Source: JACMLD01 sp039919885 (GTDB taxonomy: Bacteria > Bacteroidota > Bacteroidia > Chitinophagales > Chitinophagaceae). From it: 64,000 nucleotides of DNA. The stretch is from positions 140,133 through 204,132 of the forward strand of contig JBDSEV010000059.1 of assembly GCA_039919885.1 (NCBI GenBank), written 5' to 3'. Below, in pieces: positions 35,469-43,791 of this stretch (positions are counted from its first letter, which is position 1; each line of letters opens with the position of its first letter). A program made the translations under genes and the position numbers. A model generated the notes under the pieces. That model was not told where the DNA came from. It did no database searches and saw only the letters and a program-made list of their open reading frames with translations.

Positions 35469-35496
35469 ACGCCGGATGTATTTCCGGCGTTTTTTA
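35469..35496 (+). terminator. Terminator after clpX
   Basis: Arms ACGCCGGA (35469-35476) and TCCGGCGT (35483-35490), 6-base loop, then TTTTTT. Confidence 0.88.
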
Positions 35497-35537
35497 TTGT
35501 TTTATCTTAGCAGTTTATTTACATCAATCAAAATAAT

Positions 35538-35711
35538 ATGGAGGAATTAATCAATAAATTAATGGCGGAAGGCCTTACGGAAAAACAGGCATTGAAATCC
35601 ATCGAGATCGTAAAAAATTTCGCGAAAGACAAATTCCCGATTTTTGCCGGCGCCATTGAAAAAGTATTCGATAAATATGCGCCCAAACAGGAGGATGATT
35701 TTTTGGGTTGA
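35538..35711 (+). CDS. Small 57-residue protein
   Basis: ATG at 35538, TGA at 35709-35711. The peptide is helical and charged: begins MEELINKLMAEGLTEKQALK and ends KYAPKQEDDFLG. The layout (two amphipathic helices and an acidic tail) looks like a real conserved small Bacteroidota protein. Function unknown. It is separated from clpX by a terminator, so it must have its own promoter, which I did not identify. Confidence 0.7.
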   Translation: MEELINKLMAEGLTEKQALKSIEIVKNFAKDKFPIFAGAIEKVFDKYAPKQEDDFLG

Positions 35712-35830
35712 TTGAAAATAGTCCGTGGGGCACGCACCGTTGCCAGCATTGGGAAAACGGGCTACGGCGGCAAACACCCACCACTACCGCATTACGGCTG
35801 TACGATGCAGTAAAAGAAAGGACTGCGCAC

Positions 35831-35859
35831 AAAAAAGCCCGGTCATTGCTGAACCGGGC
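35831..35859 (-). terminator. Terminator after the acyl-CoA dehydrogenase gene
   Basis: On the minus strand arms GCCCGGT and ACCGGGC (7 bases each, 9-base loop) are followed by TTTTTT, 27 bases past the gene's stop. Confidence 0.85.
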
Positions 35860-35885
35860 CATGTACAAGCAGGCAATCATCGAAA

Positions 35886-37028
35886 TTATCTTTTCAGCGC
35901 TTCCCGCGCAATTACTATTTTTTGAATTTCTGAAGTACCCTCACCAATGGTGCAAAGCTTGGCATCGCGGTAAAATTTTTCTACCGGGAAATCTTTCGTA
36001 TAACCATAACCGCCAAAAATCTGGACCGCATCATTCGCCGTCCTCACCGCCACCTCGCTGGCATAATATTTTGCCATGGCCGCTTCTTTGGTCATGTCCA
36101 TTTTTTTGTTCTTCATGTCGGCGGCCTGCATGGTCAGTAATTCCGCCGCCATAATTTCGGTAGCCATATCTGCCAGTTTAAAAGAAATGCCCTGAAAACT
36201 AGAAATGGGCTGATCAAACTGGTAGCGTTCTTTTGAGTACTGCAACGCAGCTTCATAAGCACCCTTTGCAATGCCCAGGCTGAGCGCAGCAATGGAAATC
36301 CGGCCGCCATCCAGCACCTTCATTGCCTGCTTAAAACCCGCTCCTACTCCACCCATGCGGCAGCTGTCTGGTATACGGCAATTGTCAAATATCATTTCAG
36401 CTGTTTCACTGGCACGCATGCCCAGCTTGTTTTCTTTTTTACCCCCACTGAAACCAGGGGTGCCCCGCTCAATAATAAAAGCAGTGGCATTGTCTTTTGT
36501 CCGCGGCGCGCCGGTACGACAAATCAGCACCGCTACGTCACCGGATATACCGTGCGTTATCCAACTCTTCGTTCCATTAATAACCCAGTGGCTGCCATCC
36601 TGTACCGCTACGCATTTCATGTTACCGGCATCACTGCCAGTATTGGGTTCGGTGAGTCCCCAGGCTCCAATCATGGCGGCAGTAGCAAGTTGGGGAAGGT
36701 ATTTTCTCTTTTGTTCTTCGCTGCCAAACGCCATAATATGGCCCGTGCACAATGAGTTGTGGGCAGCTACGCTCAACCCAATTGAACCGCATACTTTGGA
36801 TATCTCCTGGATGACGGTTACGTATTCAAAGTAACCAAGGCCGGAACCGCCATAGGCTTCAGGCACCAGCACACCCATCATACCCAGCTTTCCCAGTTCT
36901 TTAAAGACCGAAACCGGAAATTCCTGGCTTTCATCCCATAGCATTACATTCGGTTTAATGTATTGCCGGGCAAAGTCTTGTGCTGTCTGGGCTACCTGTT
37001 GTGTGAGTTCTGAAGTTTGAAATTCCAT
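35886..37028 (-). CDS. Acyl-CoA dehydrogenase
   Basis: 380 residues from ATG at 37026-37028 (MEFQTSELTQ). FAD enzyme that oxidises acyl-CoA in beta-oxidation, or a related short/branched-chain substrate. Signatures: GAWGLTEPNTGSDAGNM (N-terminal, FAD/substrate), GDVAVLICRTGAP, the C-terminal QIFGGYGYTKDFPVEKFYRDAK (shown split: QIFGGYGYTKDF, PVEKFYRDAK) and the catalytic Glu in GTSEIQKIVIAR. The specific substrate cannot be told. The upstream open extension (14 codons) is rejected for lack of conservation pattern. A palindromic operator-like site lies about 100 bases upstream. Confidence 0.93.
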   Translation of the reverse strand: MEFQTSELTQQVAQTAQDFARQYIKPNVMLWDESQEFPVSVFKELGKLGMMGVLVPEAYGGSGLGYFEYVTVIQEISKVCGSIGLSVAAHNSLCTGHIMAFGSEEQKRKYLPQLATAAMIGAWGLTEPNTGSDAGNMKCVAVQDGSHWVINGTKSWITHGISGDVAVLICRTGAPRTKDNATAFIIERGTPGFSGGKKENKLGMRASETAEMIFDNCRIPDSCRMGGVGAGFKQAMKVLDGGRISIAALSLGIAKGAYEAALQYSKERYQFDQPISSFQGISFKLADMATEIMAAELLTMQAADMKNKKMDMTKEAAMAKYYASEVAVRTANDAVQIFGGYGYTKDFPVEKFYRDAKLCTIGEGTSEIQKIVIAREALKR

Positions 37029-37125
37029 AAAAGAGGCAAGCAATCGTAGATTAAGGATGATAAAAAGCAAGCAATCGTTAGAGGCCTTGTAGAAACGGAA
37101 TGCAAGTAAATATTTTTTTACGACA

Positions 37126-37139
37126 CTAACAAGCGTTAG
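37126..37139. promoter_or_regulatory. Operator-like dyad upstream of the acyl-CoA dehydrogenase
   Basis: CTAACAAGCGTTAG: 5-base arms CTAAC/GTTAG with a 4-base centre, 98 bases upstream of the start. A near-identical dyad lies before lpxA at 45296. Dyads of this form are typical of TetR-family fatty-acid regulators, but no regulator gene is in the window. Confidence 0.35.
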
Positions 37140-37179
37140 GGAGGTTTTATTTTTGACTTTTGTCGGGTGTTACCAACCT

Positions 37180-38118
37180 TCATTCTATTACAATATAAGG
37201 TTTTAATTTCTCCCAGATTTCCGGCGTAACAATCTCAATCAATTGCAAATCATCTACCGATTTAAAACTGCCATGCTGGTTACGGTATTGTACAATGGCA
37301 TTGGCCAGGTTCCACCGGATATACGGGTGCTGTTTCAGGATAGTCGCATCTGCCGTATTGATGTTAATGCGCCCGACGGCCGCCGGGTTACATTGCAGCA
37401 GCGTCTTAATCTTGTTAAAGGTTGAATCGGCGAGTCCATACGTTTCGGCCACCTGCTGCACGGCATAAAAACCACCCAGCTTTTCCCGGAAGCTGATGAT
37501 ACGGGCTGCGAGTTTACTACCTATGCCGGGCAGGGCAATCAATGCCGTGGTATCGGCGGCATTGATCTCAATGACAGCAGGCGCACGCTTTGCAGGATAT
37601 ACCGGCTTATCCGGAAACGGGTAGGTTTTCCTTTCTTCATACACCTTCTTTTCAATGGCCGGAGTGTTTTTTATTTGTACGTAAGGCAGCAACCGCTCAT
37701 AGTCGTCTTTAAACAGTCCGTAAATTTTACCGATGTCCTGCGCTTTCCTGAACTGACCACCTTTCGCCAAATAATTTTGAATGGTTGCAACGGTTCTATC
37801 GCGGATGCCCAAACGCTTCCATCCTGCAACATCCAGCGTATTGGGATCAAAAGAGAACAGCACCGCCTTTTCTTTCGGTTCGGTTCTTCTGTCAGGAAAA
37901 GTGTGGTTAGGAATATTCTCCTGCTGGTCGGCTGCAGGAAGTGCTGCTGCTAACAATTGCATCTTTTCAATTTCTTCTTTGGAAGCAGGCATGGCTTTTT
38001 TTGCAGGCCAGAACCGGGGCAGCACAATTACAAAAAGAATAAGCGTCACCAGCACCATGATGCCGGCACGATCTTTTTTTGTAAAACTGAGGTAGTCTTT
38101 TACAAATTTTTTCCACAT
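37180..38118 (-). CDS. Membrane-anchored triple helix-hairpin-helix protein
   Basis: 312 residues. One transmembrane segment near the N-terminus (IMVLVTLILFVIVLPRFW, about 20-37), then three helix-hairpin-helix modules of the ComEA type: about 85-145 (LDVAGWKRLGI, GGQFRKAQDIG), about 175-235 (IEINAADTTALIALPGIG), and about 245-310 (ININTADATILKQHPYIR). ComEA-type HhH domains bind double-stranded DNA without sequence specificity. Having three after a membrane anchor suggests surface or periplasmic DNA binding, perhaps for uptake, but no comEC or pilus genes are near. Confidence 0.85.
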   Translation of the reverse strand: MWKKFVKDYLSFTKKDRAGIMVLVTLILFVIVLPRFWPAKKAMPASKEEIEKMQLLAAALPAADQQENIPNHTFPDRRTEPKEKAVLFSFDPNTLDVAGWKRLGIRDRTVATIQNYLAKGGQFRKAQDIGKIYGLFKDDYERLLPYVQIKNTPAIEKKVYEERKTYPFPDKPVYPAKRAPAVIEINAADTTALIALPGIGSKLAARIISFREKLGGFYAVQQVAETYGLADSTFNKIKTLLQCNPAAVGRININTADATILKQHPYIRWNLANAIVQYRNQHGSFKSVDDLQLIEIVTPEIWEKLKPYIVIE

Positions 38119-38170
38119 AGAAATAAGGTGATGGAAAATTAACCCTATTTCCGCTACCGGCGATCTGAAT

Positions 38171-38950
38171 TTATGGTATTTTTATCTGCAGGCCATCGTA
38201 TGCAAGTGCAATACCGTTGGGCAGGGTTGCATTTACATCATCGTGTTTGCCCATCTGGTGGCTCATGTGTGTGAGATATGTTTGCGGCACCTTCAGTTCC
38301 TGTGCCATCTGCACTGCTTCGTCCAGCGAAAAATGCGAAATGTGTTTTTCTTTCCTGAGGGCGTTAATGACCATCACCTCACTGCCTCTTATCTTTTCTT
38401 TCTCTGCTTCCTCAATTCGGTTGGCATCTGTTATATAGGTAAAAAGGCCGAACCGGAAAGCCAGCACCTGCATCTTTAAATGCCAGACCTGTACGGGCGT
38501 TACCATTATATCGCCCACGGTAAAAGGTTCGGCGTCGATAGGATTTAGTGTAATCTCCGGCAGCCCCGGGTATTTGGTATCTGTAAAAGCATAGGGGAAC
38601 TCGCGGATGATGACTTCCTGTGTAAGTTCGTTCGCATAAATATTCATTGGCTTGCCCGAGAAATAATTGAATGCCCTTACATCATCCAGTCCCGCAACGT
38701 GATCTTTATGCGGATGCGTAAACACGATGGCGTCCAGGTTTTTTACACCGGCCCGCAACATCTGGTACCTGAAATCGGGCCCGGCATCCACGGCCAGGGT
38801 GGTGGTGGGCGATTGTACGAGGATGCTGCAGCGCAATCTTTTATCTTTCGGATTTTCCGAGGCGCAAACTGCACAGGGGCAGGCAATCATAGGCACGCCG
38901 CTGCTGGTGCCGGTGCCCAAAAAAGTTATGGTGATTGGAGGATATGACAA
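38171..38950 (-). CDS. MBL-fold metallo-hydrolase
   Basis: 259 residues. Metallo-beta-lactamase fold, close to PhnP/phosphoribosyl cyclic phosphodiesterase-type proteins. Seen: FLGTGTSSGVP, a Cys pair PCAVC that may bind structural zinc, DAGPDFRYQML, the metal-binding HxHxDH as FTHPHKDHVAG near residue 80, and the C-terminal YLTHMSHQMG. Start codon must be TTG at 38948-38950, no ATG being available. Function on a defined substrate is not established by sequence. It is followed downstream by the helix-hairpin-helix gene. Confidence 0.85.
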   Translation of the reverse strand: MSYPPITITFLGTGTSSGVPMIACPCAVCASENPKDKRLRCSILVQSPTTTLAVDAGPDFRYQMLRAGVKNLDAIVFTHPHKDHVAGLDDVRAFNYFSGKPMNIYANELTQEVIIREFPYAFTDTKYPGLPEITLNPIDAEPFTVGDIMVTPVQVWHLKMQVLAFRFGLFTYITDANRIEEAEKEKIRGSEVMVINALRKEKHISHFSLDEAVQMAQELKVPQTYLTHMSHQMGKHDDVNATLPNGIALAYDGLQIKIP

Positions 38951-39021
38951 TATTTGGGGTATGTATTGGGTATTAACATGCTGTTTTGGCCACCAAACAA
39001 AAAGGCACAGCTACAGGAAAA

Positions 39022-39297
39022 CTATTTCTCTTCTTCTTCAAACCTGGCGAGTACTTCTTTATATGTTTTTTTCGCCTCCGCCGAGAGCAGGTCGGGGTTC
39101 ACCATCAATTGTGGTATAATATCCACCAGGGTATTGATACGGCCTTCCATCTGCAGGAATTTATTCAACACCACCACTTTGCGTTCTTCCAATATGCAAT
39201 AGCCGCTCTGAAAATTACCCCGCTCATACCGCACCACGTAGCCGGTCTCGTCCAGTATCCTTTCTATTTTATCAAGCGCCGTCTGGTTGTATTTCAT
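39022..39297 (-). CDS. Conserved hypothetical protein
   Basis: 91 residues from ATG at 39295-39297 (MKYNQTALDKIE); a TTG seven codons upstream is less likely. A helix, then a beta-rich centre (ILDETGYVVRYERGNF, YCILEERKVVVLN), then helices ending in a Glu-rich tail. The pattern looks like a Bacteroidota-specific conserved small protein, function unknown. It lies between porX and the metallo-hydrolase on the same strand. Confidence 0.75.
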   Translation of the reverse strand: MKYNQTALDKIERILDETGYVVRYERGNFQSGYCILEERKVVVLNKFLQMEGRINTLVDIIPQLMVNPDLLSAEAKKTYKEVLARFEEEEK

Positions 39298-39521
39298 ATG
39301 TTCTATTGCTGAGTGCAATTCCGGTCACAAAAATATCTGTATACTGCCGGAAACACTACAAATAAAAATGTAGTTTTTCCACAAACAATCAATAAAAACC
39401 AACTGGCTTCTACCTCCTGCTACCAAACCTTCCGTGCAAGACCAGGTTACTAGCGGAACTTTCTGCATTGCTGTGCAGCTTCCATTTTACCAATTGGTAC
39501 ACGGCGCGCCTTTTTCCTCCT

Positions 39522-41078
39522 CTATTTACTCGTCATTCTTATCACCGGCACTATCATTTCTTCCAGGCTTACCCCGCCGTGCTGAAAGGTATTCCGGTAA
39601 TAGTTTACGTAATAATTGTAGTTGTTCGGGTAACACAGGAAGCCGTCTTCCTTGGCAAAGATAAAGGAGGAGTTGACGGTAGGTACCGGCAAACCAGCCT
39701 CTTTGGGGTCGCGGAAAGCCAATACTTCCTTGGGCTCGTAATTAAGATTGCGCCCGTGTTTATACCGCAGGTTGGTAGTTGTCTGTTTGTCTCCAATAAC
39801 CTTTGCAGGCGTTTTTACCCGAACGGTGCCATGGTCGGTTGCCAGTACAATGTTTATTTTTTTATCAGCTATTCTTTTAAAAGCCTGGTGCAGGGGCGAA
39901 TGCTCAAACCAGCTGCGCGTTAAGGAGCGGTAACTCATTTCGTCGCCGGCCAGTTCTTTCAATACTTCCATTTCTGTTCTTGCATGACTGAGCATATCTA
40001 CAAAATTGTAGACAATCACATTAAGGTCATTGCCCAGCAGGTTATGGATATTACTGACCAGGTCCTGCCCGGCATGGTTGTTTACAATTTTTGTATACGA
40101 CGTTTTGATAGTATCTTTTTTTAAGCGCTTGAGCTGACCCCGTAAAAAATCTTCTTCGTATAAATTTTTGCCGCCTTCTTCCTCATCATTTTTCCATTGG
40201 TTAGGAAACTGCTTTTCAATATCTAACGGCATCAGCCCGGCGAAAATAGCATTCCGGCAGTATTGGGTAGCTGTTGGCAGGATGCTGTAAAAAGTTTCCT
40301 CTTCGATGATGCGAAAACTTTCCGCAAAAATCGGCTGTATGGCTTTCCACTGATCGAAGCGAAGGTTGTCAATCAGAATGAAAAACGTAGGTATTCCTTT
40401 CTCAATAAATGGGAAAACTTTTTGCTGCATCAGCGTATGACTCATCACCGGCACCGCCGCTGCTTTCGGGTTTATCCAGGAGAGGTAATTCCGGGAAATA
40501 AATTTAAAAAATTCGGTGTTGGCTTCTTGTTTCTGCGATTGAAATACTTCCATCATTTCAGGGCTATCGCTTTTGCCCATTTCCAGTTCCCAGTACACCA
40601 GTTTCCGGTAAATATCCATCCACTCATTGTAATCAGGATTGCTGTTCAGTGCCATAAACAAGTGGCGAAACTGCTGCTGGTAGGCGGAGGTCGTTTTCTC
40701 TGCCACCAGCCTTTTATTATCCAGTATTTTTTTAAGGCTAAGCCACACCTGGTTGGGATTTACCGGCTTTATCAGGTAGTCGCTGATTTGGCTACCAATG
40801 GCTTCATCCATGATATTCTCCGTTTCATTTTTTGTGATAAGCACAACGGGCACCTGCTGGTTCACTTCTTTTATTTTTGCAATTGTTTCCAAACCTGTAA
40901 TGCCAGGCATAGATTCGTCCAGCAACACAACGTCAACAAGATTATCCTTTACATAATCAATGGCATCAAAACCGTTGGTAAGGGTATGTACGATGTATCC
41001 TTTATTTTCTAAAAATAATTTCTGCGATTGCAAACTTTCGATTTCATCATCTACCCAGAGTATTGTTGCGATTGCCAT
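39522..41078 (-). CDS. porX: PorX, response regulator with alkaline-phosphatase-like output domain
   Basis: 518 residues. PorX is the response regulator of the type IX secretion system (known partner kinase PorY). Receiver domain 1-120: acidic pocket VDDE, phospho-acceptor Asp54 in VVLLDESMPG, Lys in VLITKN. A helical linker follows, then a PglZ/alkaline-phosphatase-superfamily domain from about 210, with LIDNLRFDQW, SILPTATQYCRNA (nucleophile Thr region) and VLATDHGTVRV. Recent work on PorX reports nucleotide-cleaving phosphodiesterase activity; here I infer it from the conserved motifs. Implies that the organism has type IX secretion, gliding or T9SS-exported enzymes. In many Bacteroidota porX sits beside tsaE; here tsaE is 8 kb away. 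Confidence 0.94.
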   Translation of the reverse strand: MAIATILWVDDEIESLQSQKLFLENKGYIVHTLTNGFDAIDYVKDNLVDVVLLDESMPGITGLETIAKIKEVNQQVPVVLITKNETENIMDEAIGSQISDYLIKPVNPNQVWLSLKKILDNKRLVAEKTTSAYQQQFRHLFMALNSNPDYNEWMDIYRKLVYWELEMGKSDSPEMMEVFQSQKQEANTEFFKFISRNYLSWINPKAAAVPVMSHTLMQQKVFPFIEKGIPTFFILIDNLRFDQWKAIQPIFAESFRIIEEETFYSILPTATQYCRNAIFAGLMPLDIEKQFPNQWKNDEEEGGKNLYEEDFLRGQLKRLKKDTIKTSYTKIVNNHAGQDLVSNIHNLLGNDLNVIVYNFVDMLSHARTEMEVLKELAGDEMSYRSLTRSWFEHSPLHQAFKRIADKKINIVLATDHGTVRVKTPAKVIGDKQTTTNLRYKHGRNLNYEPKEVLAFRDPKEAGLPVPTVNSSFIFAKEDGFLCYPNNYNYYVNYYRNTFQHGGVSLEEMIVPVIRMTSK

Positions 41079-41241
41079 GCGGATTGTAATTTAATAAACG
41101 TTTAAAATTGCGAGTCACCTTAATGAAGCTTTTAACTTTTAGCAATCAGGTGTTATTAAGAAAACCGCCAATACCAATAGCTGCAAGCTAATTGCTGACG
41201 GCTTCTTCACAAACAAATGTAATTTATCTGGCCAGCCTTTG

Positions 41242-41249
41242 TACTTTTG
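41242..41249 (+). promoter_or_regulatory. -7 promoter box for the HD-domain gene
   Basis: TACTTTTG, an exact TAnnTTTG match, 42 bases before the ATG at 41292. Confidence 0.5.
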
Positions 41250-41291
41250 TACGCTGCACGGCGTAGTTGATTTAACAAATAAACAACAGTA

Positions 41292-42518
41292 ATGGCTTCA
41301 TCTTCCAGGAAAATAATCAATGACCCGGTTTACGGATTTATAACAATTGATCATCCACTTCTATTACAGGTTATTGCGCATCCTTATTACCAGCGTTTGC
41401 GTCGTGTACACCAGATGGCTTTTGCATCGTTGGTTTACCCAGGTGCGGTACATTCACGGCTTCACCATTCACTGGGCGCCTACCACCTGATGTGCTGCGC
41501 ACTAACAGAATTGCAAAGCAAAGGTGTTGCAATAACGCCTGACGAAGCGCTGGCGGCAAAGATTGCCATACTGCTGCACGATATAGGGCATGGTCCGTTT
41601 TCGCACGCACTGGAATACCAGTTGCTGGCCAACGTACACCATGAAGATCTTTCGCTGCTGATCATGCACCACATGAATGCAGAAATGGACGGCAAGCTGG
41701 AAACCGCTATTAAAATATTTACAGATACTTACCACAAGCCTTTTTTACACCAGCTCATCAGCGGGCAACTGGATGTAGACCGAATGGATTACCTCACCAG
41801 GGATAGTTTTTTCTCGGGCGTATCGGAAGGCGCCATTGGATATGACCGTATTCTAAAAATGCTGACCGTAGCGCAAAGCGAATTGATGGTAGAGGAAAAA
41901 GGCATTTACACCATTGAAAAATTCCTGGTATCACGAAGGCTGATGTACTGGCAGGTATACTTGCATAAAACGGTGGTGAGCGCAGAGAAAACGGTGGTGC
42001 GCATTATGGAGCGGGCCAAAGAACTCATCGGTAAAGGCGCGGACCTGCATGCCAGCACACCAGCCTTTGATTATTTTTTGCAGCATCCCGAAGCCAGTAA
42101 TGCAATCAGCGAACACCTCGACAAGTTTTGTATGATGGACGACTACGATGTATTGAGCACCATTAAAAACTGGATGTTTTATCCCGATACCATTTTATCC
42201 CTTTTGTGCCGCAGCCTGGTAGATCGCCGCTTACTTAAAGTTAAATTTGAGCAGGAACCATTTGATGAAGCCTATGTACAATCGCTGCGGAATAATATTT
42301 GCACTACACTCGGCGTAAGTGAAGCAGCAGCGCGCTACCTGGTTTTTACAGGGGAAGCCAGCAATACCACCTATGACCCCACCGAAGAACACATCAATAT
42401 TTTATTCAAAGACGGTAGCATAAAAGATATTTCAAAAGTTGACAATGCTTTAATACAGCACAATTTGAGCAGGCCAATGAAAAAATTTTATATTTGTTAT
42501 TACAGCCTTCAGCCTTAA
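41292..42518 (+). CDS. HD-domain phosphohydrolase
   Basis: 408 residues. HD-superfamily metal-dependent phosphohydrolase, related to dGTPase-like and SAMHD-type proteins: RLRRVHQMAF, HSRLHHSLGAYH, ILLHDIGHGPFSHALE, and further RMDYLTRDSFFSG. All metal ligands (His, His-Asp, Asp) are present. Substrate not determined. This gene sits immediately before lpxD in Bacteroidota, and the gap of 36 bases to lpxD suggests co-transcription. Confidence 0.92.
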   Translation: MASSSRKIINDPVYGFITIDHPLLLQVIAHPYYQRLRRVHQMAFASLVYPGAVHSRLHHSLGAYHLMCCALTELQSKGVAITPDEALAAKIAILLHDIGHGPFSHALEYQLLANVHHEDLSLLIMHHMNAEMDGKLETAIKIFTDTYHKPFLHQLISGQLDVDRMDYLTRDSFFSGVSEGAIGYDRILKMLTVAQSELMVEEKGIYTIEKFLVSRRLMYWQVYLHKTVVSAEKTVVRIMERAKELIGKGADLHASTPAFDYFLQHPEASNAISEHLDKFCMMDDYDVLSTIKNWMFYPDTILSLLCRSLVDRRLLKVKFEQEPFDEAYVQSLRNNICTTLGVSEAAARYLVFTGEASNTTYDPTEEHINILFKDGSIKDISKVDNALIQHNLSRPMKKFYICYYSLQP

Positions 42519-42554
42519 CCTGTTTATTTCCGCTTAAACCAATAACTTCAATTT

Positions 42555-43604
42555 ATGACTTTCACCGCCGCTCAGATAGCAATGCTTATCAATGGAACAA
42601 CGGAAGGCGATGCCTCTGCAGCGGTAGCAAGCTTTGGCAAAATTGAAGAAGCACAAGCTGGTCAGCTCGCCTTTCTTGCCAACCCCAAGTACGAAGATTT
42701 TCTATACAGCACGGCTGCTTCGGTTATCATAGTTAACGAAACGCAGGAACTCAGGCAACCTGTTACTGCTACCCTTATTCGTGTACCCGATGCGTACACT
42801 GCTTTTGCAACCTTATTAGCCAAATACCAGGAGATCATTTCGCAACAAATGGTAGGCATACAGGAGCCCTCGTATATTGCGAAGACTGCGCGGCTGGGCG
42901 ATCAGGTCTATGTTGCGGCATTGGCGTACATTGGTGAAAATGTGGTGGTGGGTAACCATGTAAAAATATTCCCGCATGTTTTTTTAGGTGACAATGTCCG
43001 GATAGGCGACCATACCGTTCTTCACCCCGGTGTAAAAATCTACCACGATTGCGTGTTGGGAAAAAACATCACCGTGCACGCAGGTACGGTAATTGGCAGC
43101 GATGGCTTTGGCTTTGCGCCACAAACGGATGGCAGTTTTAAAAAAGTTCCCCAGATTGGCAATGTGGTAATTGAAGATCATGTGGAAATTGGTGCCAATG
43201 CAGCTATTGACCGCGCTACAATGGGTTCCACTATCATCCGGCGCGGGGCCAAATTAGACAACCTCATACAGATTGCACACAACGTTGAAATTGGCAGCTC
43301 CAGCGTAATTGCTGCACAGGCCGGCATCAGCGGCAGCACCAAACTTGGCAGCGGTGTTATGATTGGCGGGCAGGCGGGTATTGCCGGCCATTTACAGCTG
43401 GCAGACGGCTCAAAAGTTAATGCCCAGGCGGGCCTGGGCAAATCCCTTAAAGCAAATGCGGCCGTGACTGGTTCACCCGCGTACAATTATAACCAGGCCA
43501 TCCGCGCACAAGCCATGGCACGCAACCTTCCGGAAATTGAAAAAAGGTTGCAGGAACTGGAACAGCTGGTAAAGCACTTACTGAAAGCAAAAGAAAATGT
43601 TTAA
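42555..43604 (+). CDS. lpxD: UDP-3-O-(3-hydroxyacyl)glucosamine N-acyltransferase
   Basis: 349 residues. LpxD adds the second hydroxyacyl chain in lipid A synthesis. N-terminal uridine-binding domain about 1-100 (QLAFLANPKYEDFLYST), then left-handed beta helix made of hexapeptide repeats (for example NVVVGNHVKIFPHVFLGDN, VLGKNITVHAGTVIGSDGF split as needed), catalytic His in QIAHNVEIGS, and a C-terminal helix. Normal length. Part of the lipid A cluster with lpxC-fabZ and lpxA. Confidence 0.96.
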   Translation: MTFTAAQIAMLINGTTEGDASAAVASFGKIEEAQAGQLAFLANPKYEDFLYSTAASVIIVNETQELRQPVTATLIRVPDAYTAFATLLAKYQEIISQQMVGIQEPSYIAKTARLGDQVYVAALAYIGENVVVGNHVKIFPHVFLGDNVRIGDHTVLHPGVKIYHDCVLGKNITVHAGTVIGSDGFGFAPQTDGSFKKVPQIGNVVIEDHVEIGANAAIDRATMGSTIIRRGAKLDNLIQIAHNVEIGSSSVIAAQAGISGSTKLGSGVMIGGQAGIAGHLQLADGSKVNAQAGLGKSLKANAAVTGSPAYNYNQAIRAQAMARNLPEIEKRLQELEQLVKHLLKAKENV

Positions 43605-43724
43605 ACCCGCACGCGCAGGCTCCCGTTGCTGATGGCTGAATAAAGATGGTATGGAGGCCTGTCAGGGTACGGCAGCGCCCGAAAAGCAGCCTTAATCAAA
43701 CCATTCCATTACATCCTGAATAAT

Positions 43725-43732
43725 TATCTTTG
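43725..43732 (+). promoter_or_regulatory. -7 promoter box for lpxC-fabZ
   Basis: TATCTTTG, exact TAnnTTTG match, 59 bases before the ATG. Confidence 0.55.
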
Positions 43733-43791
43733 CGCCAATTTAAATGGCAGCAGCACAATCACGAGGAACCTATTAAATCTATTTTTGATTC

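Noticed and set aside
35708..36154. 148-codon frame overlapping the acyl-CoA dehydrogenase
   Set aside because: Pro/Trp/His-rich shadow across a terminator and opposite gene.
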